The notes beneath the pieces are model-generated. The model was not told the DNA's origin. It ran no database searches and saw only the letters and a list, made by a program, of their open reading frames with translations. A stretch of DNA of 64,000 bases, taken from Rhodocyclaceae bacterium (GTDB lineage: Bacteria; Pseudomonadota; Gammaproteobacteria; Burkholderiales; Rhodocyclaceae). The stretch spans positions 1 through 64,000 of the forward strand of contig JACFMQ010000011.1 in assembly GCA_019455325.1 (NCBI GenBank). Direction: 5' to 3'. This document shows, one piece after another, positions 1 to 13,442 of this stretch (its first letter is position 1; each line of letters starts with the position of its first letter). A program made the position numbers and the translations under genes.

Positions 1-234
1 ACTCCTTCTGCTTGCGCAGGCTTTAGTGTGTTGCATCGACCGGTTGAATCCGCACCGAGAAGCTGCCGATATCCGGAATCCCAACGTCCGCGAGCTTCGA
101 CGGCCTTTCCCCAGTGATTGGCAACTAGGCGAAGCAACCCCAAGCGAACCGCTGCCCGGCCCGTTTGCCCTTACTGCTCCGACGATGGGATGTTCTTTGA
201 GGGGCGCGGGCCAAACTGCCTGTAGATCAGTGGC
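1..234. other. Window edge, no assignable gene
   Basis: I see no supportable gene here. A minus-strand frame is open down to a TAA at 23-25, but its start and identity cannot be established. It lies downstream of the Smr gene and could be the tail of something decayed. Confidence 0.3.
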
Positions 235-1239
235 TTATTGCCGCTCGGTATTGCGCGGGGCGCGCAGCAGCACCAGCAGCGCCCCCTCGCCGCCGTCGTG
301 CGGTCGCGCCTGGCAGAAGGCGAGGATTTCCTCGCGCTGCATCAGCCAGCCGCGCGAGAGATGCTTCAGCACCGGCTCGCGCCCCGGCGAGCCGAGCCCC
401 TTGCCGTGGATCAGCCGCACGCAGCGCTGGCCGCGCTCCAGCGCCTCGTACAGGAAGCGGCCGAGCGCGGCGCGCGCCTCGTCGCGCGTCAGTCCGTGCA
501 GGTCGAGCTCGGCCTGCACCACCCAGCGGCCGCGGCGCAGGTCGGTGAGCACGCGGCGCGGCAGGCCGTCACGCAGGTGTACGCCCTCGTCGCCGATGTC
601 GATGCGGTCCTCGAAGGAAAGCGGCGCGGCGATCGACTCGCGCAGCGCCGCCGCTTCGTCCTCCTCCCGCTGGCGCGGATGCGGTGCCGGCGGCGGCCGC
701 TGCAGCTCGGCGCGGTTGCGCTCGGGCAGCGGCGCGGCGGCGCCGACGGCATGACGGAAGAGGGCGGCCGGGTCGTCGAGGTCTGCGGGCAGCCAGGGTT
801 CGTCCGGCGGCGCCGGGCGGGCGTCGGCGGCGAGCGCCGGCGGCAGCGCGGCGACGGCGGCGTGCGCGCGGCGGCGGCCGAGTTCGACCCGGCCGCGGTC
901 GGCGAGCCGGGTGACGTCGGCCATTTCGTGGCGGAACAGGGCGGCGGCGTCGTTCGGGTCGGGCGCAGGCTGACGGCGCTGCGTCTCGGGCTCCGGTTCT
1001 TCGGCGCGCGGGCGCGGCAGCGGGGCCGGGCGCGGGCGTGTGATCTCGGCGTGATCGTCGGCGGGGAGCGGCGTCACATCGCCGAGCGCGGCGCGCAGCA
1101 GCGCGGCGGCGTCGGCCTCGTCGACCGGCGCCGTCGGCGGCAGCGGGCGCGGCTCCGGCTTGCCGCTGCGCGGCGGCGCCAGGCGGCCGCGCAGCGCGGC
1201 GAGCGCCCCGAAGGGGTGGTCCTTGGGGCGCTTCGCCAT
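235..1239 (-). CDS. Smr/MutS2-type domain protein with triplicated N-terminal motif
   Basis: The protein has 334 residues. The C-terminal Smr domain (about 240-325) is clear: LDLHG at 246-250, HGKG near 278-281 and a hydrophobic last strand. Smr domains are associated with nucleic-acid nicking or binding; the substrate of this stand-alone bacterial type is not settled. The N-terminal half is unusual. A DxAALxRxxxxxxxxL motif followed by a Pro/Arg-rich stretch occurs three times, near residues 43, 97 and 156. Stand-alone Smr proteins of this kind usually carry one such segment ahead of the domain. The gene lies 9 bp downstream of trxB on the same strand, so the two are probably cotranscribed. 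Confidence 0.85.
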   Translation of the reverse strand: MAKRPKDHPFGALAALRGRLAPPRSGKPEPRPLPPTAPVDEADAAALLRAALGDVTPLPADDHAEITRPRPAPLPRPRAEEPEPETQRRQPAPDPNDAAALFRHEMADVTRLADRGRVELGRRRAHAAVAALPPALAADARPAPPDEPWLPADLDDPAALFRHAVGAAAPLPERNRAELQRPPPAPHPRQREEDEAAALRESIAAPLSFEDRIDIGDEGVHLRDGLPRRVLTDLRRGRWVVQAELDLHGLTRDEARAALGRFLYEALERGQRCVRLIHGKGLGSPGREPVLKHLSRGWLMQREEILAFCQARPHDGGEGALLVLLRAPRNTERQ

Positions 1240-1248
1240 GCGCGGGGA

Positions 1249-4649
<3,401 letters not shown>

Positions 4650-4653
<4 letters not shown>

Positions 4654-5390
4654 TGGCAGGTTACGAACACCTACCGCAGAGGCGCAGAGGCGCAGAGATC
4701 CGCAGAGAACTGCACGATCTTTCTCGCCTTTCTCTGCGTTCCCTCTGCGCCTCTGCGCCTCTGCGGTGGACGTTCCGCCGCTGCCTGCTCGGACCGCTGC
4801 TGCTGTGCATGGCGACCGCCGCCAACGCCGACGCCGTCGATCGCCTGCGCGTCTTCCTCGAAACGACGAAGCTCCTGCGCGCCGACTTCTCGCAGACGGT
4901 GATGCCGAAGAACGGCAGGAAGGCGCAGTTCTCCTCGGGCAGCATGGCCATCGCGCGGCCGCACAAGTTCCGCTGGCAGATCGAGAAGCCGTATCCGCAG
5001 TTGATCGTCGGCGACGGCGAGCGGGTCTGGCTGCACGACCCCGAGCTCAACCAGGTGACGGTCAGGAAGCAGGGCGCCGCGCTCGCCGGCTCGCCGGCGG
5101 CACTGCTCGCCGGCGAGGGCCTGGCCGCGCTGGCGCAGCACTTCGCGCTGCAGGACGCTGGCGCGCAGGACGGCCTGGAATGGCTGGAGGCGACGCCGAA
5201 GTCCACGGACAGCGGCTTCGAGAAGGTGCGCATCGGCTTCGCCGGCGCCGAGCTGCGCGCGATGGAGCTGACCGACGGCTTCGGCCAGCGGACCTCGCTG
5301 GTCTTCTCCAAGGTCGAAAAGAACCCGCCGCTCGCGCCTTCCGTCTTCCGCTTCACGCCGCCCGCGGGGGCGGACGTGCTCGGTGATTGA
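4650..5390 (+). CDS. lolA: Outer-membrane lipoprotein carrier protein LolA with repeat-derived N-terminus
   Basis: The mature part (from about residue 62: [20 protein letters not shown] onward) is a periplasmic LolA, which ferries lipoproteins from LolCDE to LolB. The hydrophobic core of a Sec signal ([18 protein letters not shown]) is present, but about 40 residues rich in Arg, Leu and Ser precede it. Those residues are translated from the inverted-repeat element at 4673-4767. The start at 4650 is supported by GGAGG at 4644-4648 and ATGA overlap with ftsK. No in-frame ATG, GTG or TTG exists between the element and the signal core. Export with such a long n-region is uncertain; the function call itself is secure. 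Confidence 0.88.
4673..4767. repeat. Hairpin repeat element (REP/MITE-like) inside lolA
   Basis: The ends form a perfect 25-bp inverted repeat (4673-4697 and 4743-4767) built from repeated CGCAGAG and CTCTGCG units. An inner partly palindromic segment contains another CGCAGAGAA / TTCTCTGCG pair. The element sits between the lolA start codon and its signal peptide and keeps the frame open. No transposase is associated, so if mobile it would be non-autonomous. A degenerate relative occurs at 39290-39360. Confidence 0.85.
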
Positions 5391-5452
5391 ATCCCGCCGA
5401 GGGGCTTGCCGCAGCGCTCTCGCACCCGGCGACCGATCTTTTCCCGCGGAAG

Positions 5453-6049
5453 CTACCAGAGCGGCTGCGGCAGCAGTCGAGACACCACCGGCTCCCAGCG
5501 CACGACAACGTCCGGCAGCGCGGTAAGCGGCGTTTCGCCCTTCAGTTCCATGATCTGCGGCCGGCCATAGGCGTCGCCGTCGTGGCGGTAGATGGTCAGC
5601 GTGCGGTCGCCGGGGTGGGCCAGCCAGTACTCGCGGACGCCGGCGCGTTCGTAAGCGGCGAGCTTGATCGTCTGGTCGTGACTGGCCGAGGCCGGGGAGA
5701 TGACCTCGAGCACCCAGTCCGGCGCGCCGCGAATGCCGCGCGGCGTCACCTTCGCCGGGTCGCAGACGACCAGCACGTCGGGTTGGACGACGGTATCGAC
5801 GGCGTCGTCGGCGGCGTCGGCGGCGGCGAGCAGTACGTCCACCGGCGCCGCCAGCACGCGACAGGGGTGGCCTTCGAGCGCCATCCTGATCTGATGGGCG
5901 ACCTCGAAGGCCAGCGTCTGGTGGTCGACCGAAGGCGCTGGCGCCATCAGGAAAGCGGCGCCGTCGATCAGTTCGTAACGCACGTCGTCCGGCCAGCTCA
6001 GGTAGTCGGCGTAGGTGTAGCGTTTCTCGTCGCGCAGGGCGTAACCCAT
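5453..6049 (-). CDS. Uma2 family (DUF820) putative endonuclease
   Basis: The protein has 198 residues. Family signatures are YELIDG near 25-30, QPDVLVV in mid-protein, PDWVLEVISPAS followed by K and Y, and AGVREYWLAHP. These make up the PD-(D/E)XK-like core of the Uma2 family, which is abundant in cyanobacteria and scattered elsewhere; its biological target is unknown. The gene is isolated and runs opposite to the lolA and rarA genes that flank it, which suggests acquisition. Confidence 0.85.
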   Translation of the reverse strand: MGYALRDEKRYTYADYLSWPDDVRYELIDGAAFLMAPAPSVDHQTLAFEVAHQIRMALEGHPCRVLAAPVDVLLAAADAADDAVDTVVQPDVLVVCDPAKVTPRGIRGAPDWVLEVISPASASHDQTIKLAAYERAGVREYWLAHPGDRTLTIYRHDGDAYGRPQIMELKGETPLTALPDVVVRWEPVVSRLLPQPLW

Positions 6050-6195
6050 GGCTCTCTCCGTCGGCGTTCGGTGGGGGCGGGTCTCAGTTTATGCAAACGC
6101 GCGGCGGCTGTCATGCGGCCGGCGGCGTTTCCCAGGGGCGCCGCGATGTGATTGAATCCGTTCTCCCCCTGCAACCCGATGTGGCGATCTTCACG

Positions 6196-7530
6196 ATGAC
6201 CGACCTGTTCTCGACCCACGCCGACGATCCGGGCAAGCCCTTCGCCCCGCTCGCCGAGCAACTGCGCCCGAAGACGCTCGACGAGGTGGTCGGCCAGTCG
6301 CACCTGCTCGGGCCAGGGAAGCCGCTGCGCCTCGCGTTCGAGGCCGGGCAGCCGCACTCGATGATCTTCTGGGGGCCGCCGGGCGTCGGCAAGACGACGC
6401 TGGCGCGGCTGATGGCCGATGCCTTCGATGCCGACTTCATCGCGCTCTCGGCGGTGCTCTCCGGCGTCAAGGAGATCCGCGAGGCCATCGCCCGCGCCGA
6501 GATCACGCGCAGCCAGGGGCGGCGCACCATCCTCTTCGTCGACGAGGTGCACCGCTTCAACAAGGCGCAGCAGGACGCCTTCCTGCCCTTCGTCGAGTCC
6601 GGGCTGGTCACCTTCGTCGGCGCCACCACCGAAAATCCGTCGTTCGAGGTCAATTCCGCGCTGCTCTCGCGCGCCTCGGTCTATACGCTGCAGCCGTTCT
6701 CCGACGAGGAGATGGGCCAGCTCTTCGACCGCGCCACGAGCCGCGCGCTGCCAGGGCTGAGCTTCGACGCGGCGGCGCGCGAGCGCCTGTGCGGGGTGGC
6801 CGACGGCGACGCCAGGAAGCTGCTCAACCTGCTCGAACAGATCCGTACCGCGGCGCAGGCCGCCCATCGCGACACGGTCGACGGCGACTTTGTGAACGCC
6901 ACGTTGGCGCAGCAGTTGCGCCGCTTCGACAAGGGCGGCGACGCCTTCTACGACCAGATTTCGGCGCTGCACAAGTCGGTGCGCGGCTCGGACCCGGACG
7001 CGGCGCTCTACTGGTTCTGCCGCATGCTCGACGGCGGCGCCGACCCGCGCTACCTGGCGCGGCGCATCGTGCGCATGGCCTGGGAGGACATCGGGCTGGC
7101 CGACCCGCGCGGCGCCGAGGTGGCGCTGAACGCGGCCGAGACCTACGAACGCCTCGGTTCGCCCGAGGGCGAGCTGGCGCTGGCGAGCGCCGTCGTCTAT
7201 CTGGCCGTCGCCGCCAAGTCGAACGCCGCCTACAACGCCTACAACGCGGCGCGCGGCTTCATCCGGGACGACGGTTCGCGGCCGGTGCCGGTGCACCTCA
7301 GGAATGCGCCGACCAAGCTGATGAAGGAGATGGGCTTCGGCAAGGAGTACCGCTACGCGCACGACGAGGCCGAGGGCTACGCCGCTGGCGAAACCTACTT
7401 CCCGGACGGCATGAAGCCGCAGCGTTGGTACAGGCCGGTCGAGCGCGGGCTGGAAACGAAGATTGGCGAAAAGCTGGCGCACCTGCGAGCCCTCGACGCC
7501 GAGGCGCGCAAGAAGGGAACGGGCCGATGA
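6196..7530 (+). CDS. rarA: Replication-associated recombination protein A (MgsA/RarA AAA+ ATPase)
   Basis: A 444-residue AAA+ ATPase related to clamp loaders that acts at stalled forks and ssDNA gaps. Walker A is GPPGVGKTT (about 56-64), the Walker B region is [10 protein letters not shown] (about 112-121), and sensor 1 is the GATTENPSF segment. The C-terminal tetramerisation region ([14 protein letters not shown] ... [14 protein letters not shown]) is intact. I chose ATG 6196 because the conserved family N-terminus begins there; an upstream ATG at 6091 would add 35 unrelated residues. Confidence 0.95.
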   Translation: MTDLFSTHADDPGKPFAPLAEQLRPKTLDEVVGQSHLLGPGKPLRLAFEAGQPHSMIFWGPPGVGKTTLARLMADAFDADFIALSAVLSGVKEIREAIARAEITRSQGRRTILFVDEVHRFNKAQQDAFLPFVESGLVTFVGATTENPSFEVNSALLSRASVYTLQPFSDEEMGQLFDRATSRALPGLSFDAAARERLCGVADGDARKLLNLLEQIRTAAQAAHRDTVDGDFVNATLAQQLRRFDKGGDAFYDQISALHKSVRGSDPDAALYWFCRMLDGGADPRYLARRIVRMAWEDIGLADPRGAEVALNAAETYERLGSPEGELALASAVVYLAVAAKSNAAYNAYNAARGFIRDDGSRPVPVHLRNAPTKLMKEMGFGKEYRYAHDEAEGYAAGETYFPDGMKPQRWYRPVERGLETKIGEKLAHLRALDAEARKKGTGR

Positions 7531-7606
7531 GCGCCGCGCATGGCGGCCGGCAGGCGGGCGCCGGCGACGGATTGCCGAGCGGCGGCGGAGAGAGCGGAGC
7601 CGCGTA

Positions 7607-8230
7607 ATGGGCGACCCGGGCGCGGTCGTGCAGGCGGTGGCGCTGGCCGCCGGCCTGGCCTGGGCGAGCGGTCTGCGCCTTTACCTCGTGCTCTTCCTCG
7701 CCGGGTTGCTCGCGCACCTCGGCCACCTGCAACTGCCGGCGAGCCTCGACGTCCTCCAGCACCCGCTGGTGATGGCGGCGAGCGGTCTGCTGCTGCTCGC
7801 CGAGACCGTCGCCGACAAGGTGCCCGGCTTCGACTCCTTCTGGGATTCGCTGCAGACCTTCGTGCGCATCCCGGCCGGCGCGCTGCTCGCGGCGCTTTCG
7901 CTCGGCGTCGCCGACCCGGCGCTGCTGCTCGCCGCCGGCCTCGCCGGCGGCACGATCACCGCCGGCACGGCGCTCTCCAAGGCCGGCGGCCGGCTGGCGA
8001 TCAACGCCTCGCCCGAACCGCTGAGCAACTGGACGGCTTCGGTCGGCGAGGAAGCAGCGGTGCTCGGCGGCTTCTGGCTGATGCTCGCGCATCCGTGGCT
8101 CTTCCTCGGCCTGCTGGCGCTCTTCCTGCTGCTGCTCGTCTGGCTGCTGCCGAAACTGTGGCGCTTCGTGCGCGGCGCCGTCGGCCGCATTGCCGCGCTC
8201 TTCCGGCCCGGCGGCCGGCCTCGCGTATAA
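7607..8230 (+). CDS. DUF4126 family membrane protein
   Basis: A hydrophobic protein of 207 residues with about five to six membrane segments and a conserved GLRLYLVLF and LAETVADKVPGFDSFWD stretch typical of DUF4126. The function is unknown. The start ATG at 7607 follows a GGAG about ten bases upstream. A 26-codon frame (7527-7607) links the rarA stop to this start through ATGA and TAATG overlaps, so the two may be translationally coupled. Confidence 0.75.
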   Translation: MGDPGAVVQAVALAAGLAWASGLRLYLVLFLAGLLAHLGHLQLPASLDVLQHPLVMAASGLLLLAETVADKVPGFDSFWDSLQTFVRIPAGALLAALSLGVADPALLLAAGLAGGTITAGTALSKAGGRLAINASPEPLSNWTASVGEEAAVLGGFWLMLAHPWLFLGLLALFLLLLVWLLPKLWRFVRGAVGRIAALFRPGGRPRV

Positions 8231-8231
8231 T
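8226..8231 (+). promoter_or_regulatory. Candidate -10 box for serS
   Basis: A perfect TATAAT overlaps the end of the DUF4126 gene, 60 bp before the serS start. The -35 position is GC-rich and weak, so this is only a candidate. Confidence 0.4.
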
Positions 8232-8275
8232 CCGCGCATGTTTTTTCCAACGGCCGCGGCCTGCGGCGCCACTGA

Positions 8276-9571
<1,296 letters not shown>

Positions 9572-9577
9572 GCGCGC

Positions 9578-10975
9578 TCAGCGGGCGGTGCCGGGCGCCG
9601 CGTCGTGCGCCGCGGCGATGCCGTCGTCGGCGAACGGCCGGTAGACCGGCTCGAAGCGGCTGAGGATGTCGTAGAACACGCGGATGTTCTCGGTCATGAT
9701 CACCGCCTCGCCGCCGCGCCCGCGGCCCGATTTCAGCCGCTGGTAGTACTGCGGCCGCGCCAGCAGCGGCAGCACGCGCTTCATCTCGTACCAGGAGTCC
9801 GGATCCCGCTTCAGCGTCTGCGCGATGTAGCGGGCGCCGTTCATGTGCCCCATGCCCAGGTTGTAGGCGGCGACCGCCAGCCAGGTGCGGTCCGGCTCGG
9901 CCACCGTCGCCGGCAGCATGTCGCGCAGGTCGGCGAGGTAGCGCGCGCCGGCGCGGATGCTCTGCTTGGCGTCGAGGCGGTTGCTGACGCGTAGCTGGTC
10001 GGCCGTGTCCGCGGTCAGCATCATCATGCCGCGCACGCCGGTCGGGCTGGTCGCCAGCGGATCCCAGTGCGACTCCTGGTAGGCGAGCGCGGCGAGCAGG
10101 CGCCAGTCGATGCCGGTCGCCACCTGCGCCGTCTGGAAGTCGGTGCGGTAGCGCGGCAGCAGCGTGCGCACCCGCTCGATGAAGCGCATGGCGTCGATCT
10201 GGTCGAGCCGGTCGACGTGGCCGAAGTAGCGGTCGGCGAGACGCGCCAGCGTGCCGTCGGCGCGAATCCGTTCGACGAAGGCGCGGGCGCGCTCGATCAG
10301 CGTCGGCTCGGCGCCGGCGGCGAACAGCCAGACCACCGGAATGTCGCCGTTCAGGTCGAGCTCGTGCTGCAACTGCGGATAGAAGTTGGCGGCGATGTCG
10401 AGCGCCGCGCGGTCGACGAGGGCGGTGGCGTCGCGCTGCTGCGCGACCATTTCGAGCAGCGCGAACTCGTCCCTGCCCGGATGCTCGACGATGCGCAGGT
10501 CGTCGATGCGTCCCTGCAGTTCGCGCGCCGCCGCCACCTGCCGCGAGCCGGCGAGGACGTGCAGCGCGCGGCCGGCGAGCTTCTCCGGCTTGTCCGCGGT
10601 GAGCGCGTTCTCGTTCTGCACGACGACGTTGGCGCTGGTGAAGAACGACGGGCCGGCGGGCAGGGCCGGCGCGTCCGCCGCGGTCAGCCAGGCGGCGCCG
10701 AGGTGGCCCCGGCCGTCGCGCAGCCGGCTGATCACCTCGGCGTCGTGGCGGACGACGACGAGGCGCAGCTTCTTGCCGAGCTCCTCGGCGAAGAGCGCGA
10801 CGAGGTCGTATTCGAAGCCGGCGCGCCCGCCGTTCTCGTCGCGCGTCAGGATGGTCGGCCCCTCGCGCGTGAGCACGACCAGTTCGCGGCTTTCGCCGAT
10901 CGGCGGCGGCGTGCGCTCGCCGCAGGCGGAGAGCAGGAGCGCGGCGGCGAAGAGAAAAAAGGAATGTGTGCGCAT
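9578..10975 (-). CDS. mltF: Membrane-bound lytic murein transglycosylase F
   Basis: The protein has 465 residues. The N-terminus is a lipoprotein signal (MRTHSFFLFAAALLLSAC, lipobox LSAC). An ABC-type solute-binding domain follows (about 30-260), then a SLT catalytic domain (about 280-440) with LAYQESHWDP containing the catalytic Glu, and PTGVRGMMMLT. It cleaves peptidoglycan glycans to 1,6-anhydro products at the outer membrane. The frame stays open upstream into the antisense of tRNA-Ser; that 42-residue extension is spurious, because the lipobox signal begins at 10975. Confidence 0.95.
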   Translation of the reverse strand: MRTHSFFLFAAALLLSACGERTPPPIGESRELVVLTREGPTILTRDENGGRAGFEYDLVALFAEELGKKLRLVVVRHDAEVISRLRDGRGHLGAAWLTAADAPALPAGPSFFTSANVVVQNENALTADKPEKLAGRALHVLAGSRQVAAARELQGRIDDLRIVEHPGRDEFALLEMVAQQRDATALVDRAALDIAANFYPQLQHELDLNGDIPVVWLFAAGAEPTLIERARAFVERIRADGTLARLADRYFGHVDRLDQIDAMRFIERVRTLLPRYRTDFQTAQVATGIDWRLLAALAYQESHWDPLATSPTGVRGMMMLTADTADQLRVSNRLDAKQSIRAGARYLADLRDMLPATVAEPDRTWLAVAAYNLGMGHMNGARYIAQTLKRDPDSWYEMKRVLPLLARPQYYQRLKSGRGRGGEAVIMTENIRVFYDILSRFEPVYRPFADDGIAAAHDAAPGTAR

Positions 10976-10990
10976 CGCGGCGAATGCTTG

Positions 10991-10999
10991 TGCTATACT
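10991..10999 (+). promoter_or_regulatory. Extended -10 promoter for tRNA-Ser
   Basis: TGCTATACT matches an extended -10 (TGnTATAAT with one mismatch), 14 bp before the tRNA. It lies between the divergent mltF start and the tRNA. Confidence 0.5.
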
Positions 11000-11012
11000 G
11001 CGCGCCTTTCGC

Positions 11013-11100
<88 letters not shown>

Positions 11101-11140
11101 TACACCCACTAGGTAGTGGGGTTTAGGCAGGATTTCCGAT

Positions 11141-11153
11141 CCTACCCAACGAA
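11141..11153. repeat. Putative arm-type integrase site, left
   Basis: The 13-mer CCTACCCAACGAA occurs here, 40 bp inside the left attachment site, and again at 22139-22151 near the right end, in the same orientation. Paired sequences near element ends are what integrase arm-binding sites look like; the role is inferred. Confidence 0.4.
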
Positions 11154-11202
11154 CTACCTAACTACGGTCGAAGCGCTGGAAACTGCGCCCCGACCGAAGC
11201 CG

Positions 11203-11229
11203 AAGGCCATCCCCTGGGGTGGCCTTTTT
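11203..11229 (+). terminator. Rho-independent terminator near the left end of the element
   Basis: AGGCCA and the following C-run pair with GGGGTGGCC, leaving a very short loop, and TTTTT follows. It would stop transcription entering from tRNA-Ser before the first plus-strand gene of the element. Confidence 0.75.
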
Positions 11230-11264
11230 GCTATGGGCGACCGCAAGCCCCGCGGGAGGAATGT

Positions 11265-11498
11265 ATGTTGCGCGTGACCTTCGAGGATGGTTCTGTGATC
11301 GAGTACCGGGACGGCGAGGTGATCGAGATTGAGAGCCACCCGCCCAGAGACACCCCGGCGGCGGGCTGGGTGCGCACGCGCGAGTATCCGCCGGAGTTCC
11401 GGCGCGCAACCCCGTTGAGCATCAACGTGCTGACGGTCGGGAAGCGTGTTCACACCGGCAGCGGCTTCGTCAAGGTCACGAGCATCGAGCGGGTCTGA
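11265..11498 (+). CDS. Small hypothetical protein of the element's left end
   Basis: The protein has 77 residues and no recognised family. It begins with beta-rich hairpins (LRVTFEDGSVIEYRDGEVIE). A GGGAGGAATGT ribosome-binding region precedes the ATG. It ends 4 bp before the nuclease-like gene, so the two are probably one transcriptional unit on the strand opposite to the rest of the element. Confidence 0.6.
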   Translation: MLRVTFEDGSVIEYRDGEVIEIESHPPRDTPAAGWVRTREYPPEFRRATPLSINVLTVGKRVHTGSGFVKVTSIERV

Positions 11499-11502
11499 GG
11501 TC

Positions 11503-11937
11503 ATGGCGAACGGAAACGGAAACGGGCCACTGGACCCGCAGCTTACCGGCAACGTGGGCCTGTACTACTGCTGCTATCGGCTTTCCCTCCTCGGGTGGAA
11601 CGTCATGCCAACGGCGCGCAACGCCCGGGGAGTGGACATCATCGCCTACAGCCGGGACGCCTCCCGCTTCGTCGGGGTTCAGGTCAAGGCCCTGAGCAAG
11701 CGCAACCCGGTCCCCCTCGGGACCTCGCTGGACAAGATCATGGGCGACTTCTGGGTGATCGTGAACAAGGTCGCCACGCCTACCCCTTCGGCCTTCATCC
11801 TCCTGCCCTCGGAGGTCCGGGAACGCGCCCACCGCGGCGAGAAGGACGGGCGCGTGTCGTACTGGTTGCAGCCCGGAGACTATGAGCAGGACCCGTTCCG
11901 CGAAGCGTGGGAGCGGATCGGGCACGGCGGGGTTTGA
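11503..11937 (+). CDS. PD-(D/E)XK nuclease-like hypothetical protein
   Basis: The protein has 144 residues. GVDIIAY (D45) followed about 15 residues later by VQVKAL (Q60, K62) is the acidic-x(n)-(E/Q)xK pattern of restriction-endonuclease-like and Holliday-resolvase-like folds. An upstream helix could supply another acidic residue. The start ATG at 11503 was chosen over one at 11446 because the latter overlaps the preceding gene. As an accessory gene at the edge of a phage-like element it could be a defence or anti-competitor nuclease; this is inference. Confidence 0.6.
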   Translation: MANGNGNGPLDPQLTGNVGLYYCCYRLSLLGWNVMPTARNARGVDIIAYSRDASRFVGVQVKALSKRNPVPLGTSLDKIMGDFWVIVNKVATPTPSAFILLPSEVRERAHRGEKDGRVSYWLQPGDYEQDPFREAWERIGHGGV

Positions 11938-12104
11938 ATGGCGGGGCAAGGCCTGCCGCCTTCCTCCTCCGGGTCGAGGGGCGAGGTTGTACGCCTCCCG
12001 GAAGGCTCCAACGACAGGCCTTGAAGGGTGAAGCCCGCGCGCCCAATCACGAGGACGGTAGCGTGAGGCGCACACCGATGAGGTGAGCGGCGGGCTTCAT
12101 TCGG

Positions 12105-12290
12105 TCAGCGCCCGCGCGGCTTCGCGTTCGGGCGCTTGTAGGCGTGATTGACGAAGCCTTGAAGCTGCGTGGCGACAGTGTCCCGCTTCATCGCGGCAAT
12201 CTGGGTGTTGCGGGCGGCGGCGCGCTCCTCGTGGATGCGTGCAGCCTTCTTCACGTTCGGCACGCTGCCGGGCATCGGTTTCGTGGTCAT
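12105..12290 (-). CDS. Small basic hypothetical protein
   Basis: A highly basic protein of 61 residues (many Lys, Arg and Ala; predicted helical), with no recognised family. The ATG at 12290 has GGAGGAACC a few bases upstream. It is the last gene of the minus-strand run of the element. The 167 bp between its end and the converging nuclease-like gene hold an inverted repeat (12030-12038 with 12090-12098) that may separate the two transcripts. Confidence 0.5.
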   Translation of the reverse strand: MTTKPMPGSVPNVKKAARIHEERAAARNTQIAAMKRDTVATQLQGFVNHAYKRPNAKPRGR

Positions 12291-12305
12291 GGTCGGTTCC
12301 TCCAA

Positions 12306-12491
12306 TCAGTAGATGTTGCGGATTTCCTCTGCACACTTCGGACAGATGCGGTTTCCCGCGTGCGCTGACCAGAAGTCGGAGGAACACCGAAGGCAGCGGC
12401 GGACTTTGACCCGCGGATCGTCGTCACGCAGCCACCTCGGTACATGCCCACCCCAACACTTGGGCTTGGGCGGGGCGGTCTCAGGCTTCAT
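12306..12491 (-). CDS. Small zinc-ribbon protein
   Basis: The protein has 61 residues and two CxxC knuckles (CLRC and CPKC, separated by a WSAHAGNRIC linker), so it is a likely zinc ribbon; an earlier unpaired Cys is also present. Similar tiny proteins occur near phage packaging genes, but the role is unknown. Its start overlaps the end of the 250-residue gene upstream by 11 bp. Confidence 0.6.
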   Translation of the reverse strand: MKPETAPPKPKCWGGHVPRWLRDDDPRVKVRRCLRCSSDFWSAHAGNRICPKCAEEIRNIY

Positions 12492-13233
12492 CGCCCGCGG
12501 CTTGCGCAATCGCCTTCTCTGCGAGCGCCAGCGACAGGTTTTTGATCGGGTCAGCCTGCCCGCGGACAAATTCGCGGTCGGCGGCGATGGCCGTTTCATA
12601 GGCGAGGATCACGCCCTTGAGCTTGGCGACAATCTCCGCGTGCTGCGCACCGAACACCCGCTGCGCGAAGTCGCCCACGGAGAACGGGCGGCGATCACGC
12701 GGGCGGCGATCTACAACCGTTGCGATGGCGGCGGCGAGTGGGAGGTCATTGGTGGCAATGGCCGTGATGGCGGCTGTTTCGAGTTCGACCGGGCCAGCGC
12801 CTTCGAGCGTCAATTGATAGTTCAGGCGCTTCGTGTCGCCCAGGGCGATCCGCCCAAGGGCTTGCGCCGGGGACTGGTTCAGGGACAGCAGGAATTCAGC
12901 GTCAGCGGCGAGCTTGGCGAACGGGCGCAACAGCTCCTCGCGTTGGGCGCGCGACGATTCCGCGATGGTCAGGCGGAACTTGGCAATGCGGGAGGCTTCT
13001 TGCTGCTTGGCGAACTGACGGGCAACGGTGCGGTTGGCCGGTTCGGTTTCGCGGACAACCTCCTCAGCTTCGCGGCTGAAGCGGTCGCGGGCGTCTGCCA
13101 CCTGCTGCTGAATCTTGCCGATACGCCCCTGAAAGGCGGTCGCAAGTTCGGTGGCGCGGGCGGCCAGCCGGTCGATGTTCTCCGCGGTCAGCGGAACATC
13201 GGTGGGGACCTTCTTGAAATCTACGGTGGCCAT
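12481..13233 (-). CDS. Hypothetical phage-like protein, helix-rich
   Basis: A protein of 250 residues that is mainly charged helix with heptad-like stretches (about 18-110). There is no recognisable catalytic motif, signal or membrane segment. It lies 210 bp downstream of the large terminase and overlaps the zinc-ribbon gene. By position it could be a packaging or morphogenesis cofactor, but I do not recognise it. ATG 13233 has a GAGGAGCCC-type ribosome-binding site. Confidence 0.6.
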   Translation of the reverse strand: MATVDFKKVPTDVPLTAENIDRLAARATELATAFQGRIGKIQQQVADARDRFSREAEEVVRETEPANRTVARQFAKQQEASRIAKFRLTIAESSRAQREELLRPFAKLAADAEFLLSLNQSPAQALGRIALGDTKRLNYQLTLEGAGPVELETAAITAIATNDLPLAAAIATVVDRRPRDRRPFSVGDFAQRVFGAQHAEIVAKLKGVILAYETAIAADREFVRGQADPIKNLSLALAEKAIAQAAGDEA

Positions 13234-13405
13234 GTTCGGGCTCCTCTGAAAAGTCATCACGACTCGGAAGGGCCTCTTGACACGTCACCGGCGGGGCCGC
13301 TCCCAACCTAAAGCACGAGCGCCGAATGCCCGCACTTTCGAGGAACCATACTGGACGAATGGACAGCGCGGCAAGAAAAAGAAGTTGTAGATCAACTGCT
13401 TACAT

Positions 13406-13422
13406 TAAAAAGTAAAGTCCGC
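13406..13422. repeat. 17-bp repeat copy 1 of the element (TAAAAAGTAWAGTCCGC)
   Basis: TAAAAAGTAAAGTCCGC lies just past the terL stop. A copy with one mismatch lies at 20838-20854, just past the integrase stop, in the same orientation. The purpose is unknown. Confidence 0.4.
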
Positions 13423-13442
13423 CGGGATGCCTTCTGACCACG

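Noticed and set aside
4673-4767. rho-independent terminator between ftsK and lolA
   Set aside because: The hairpin has no following T-run and lies inside the lolA reading frame; a second copy elsewhere shows it is a dispersed repeat.
7527-7607. 26-codon frame joining rarA and the DUF4126 gene
   Set aside because: The overlaps are suggestive of coupling, but composition (Gly/Ala-rich) and lack of any other support make a real product doubtful.
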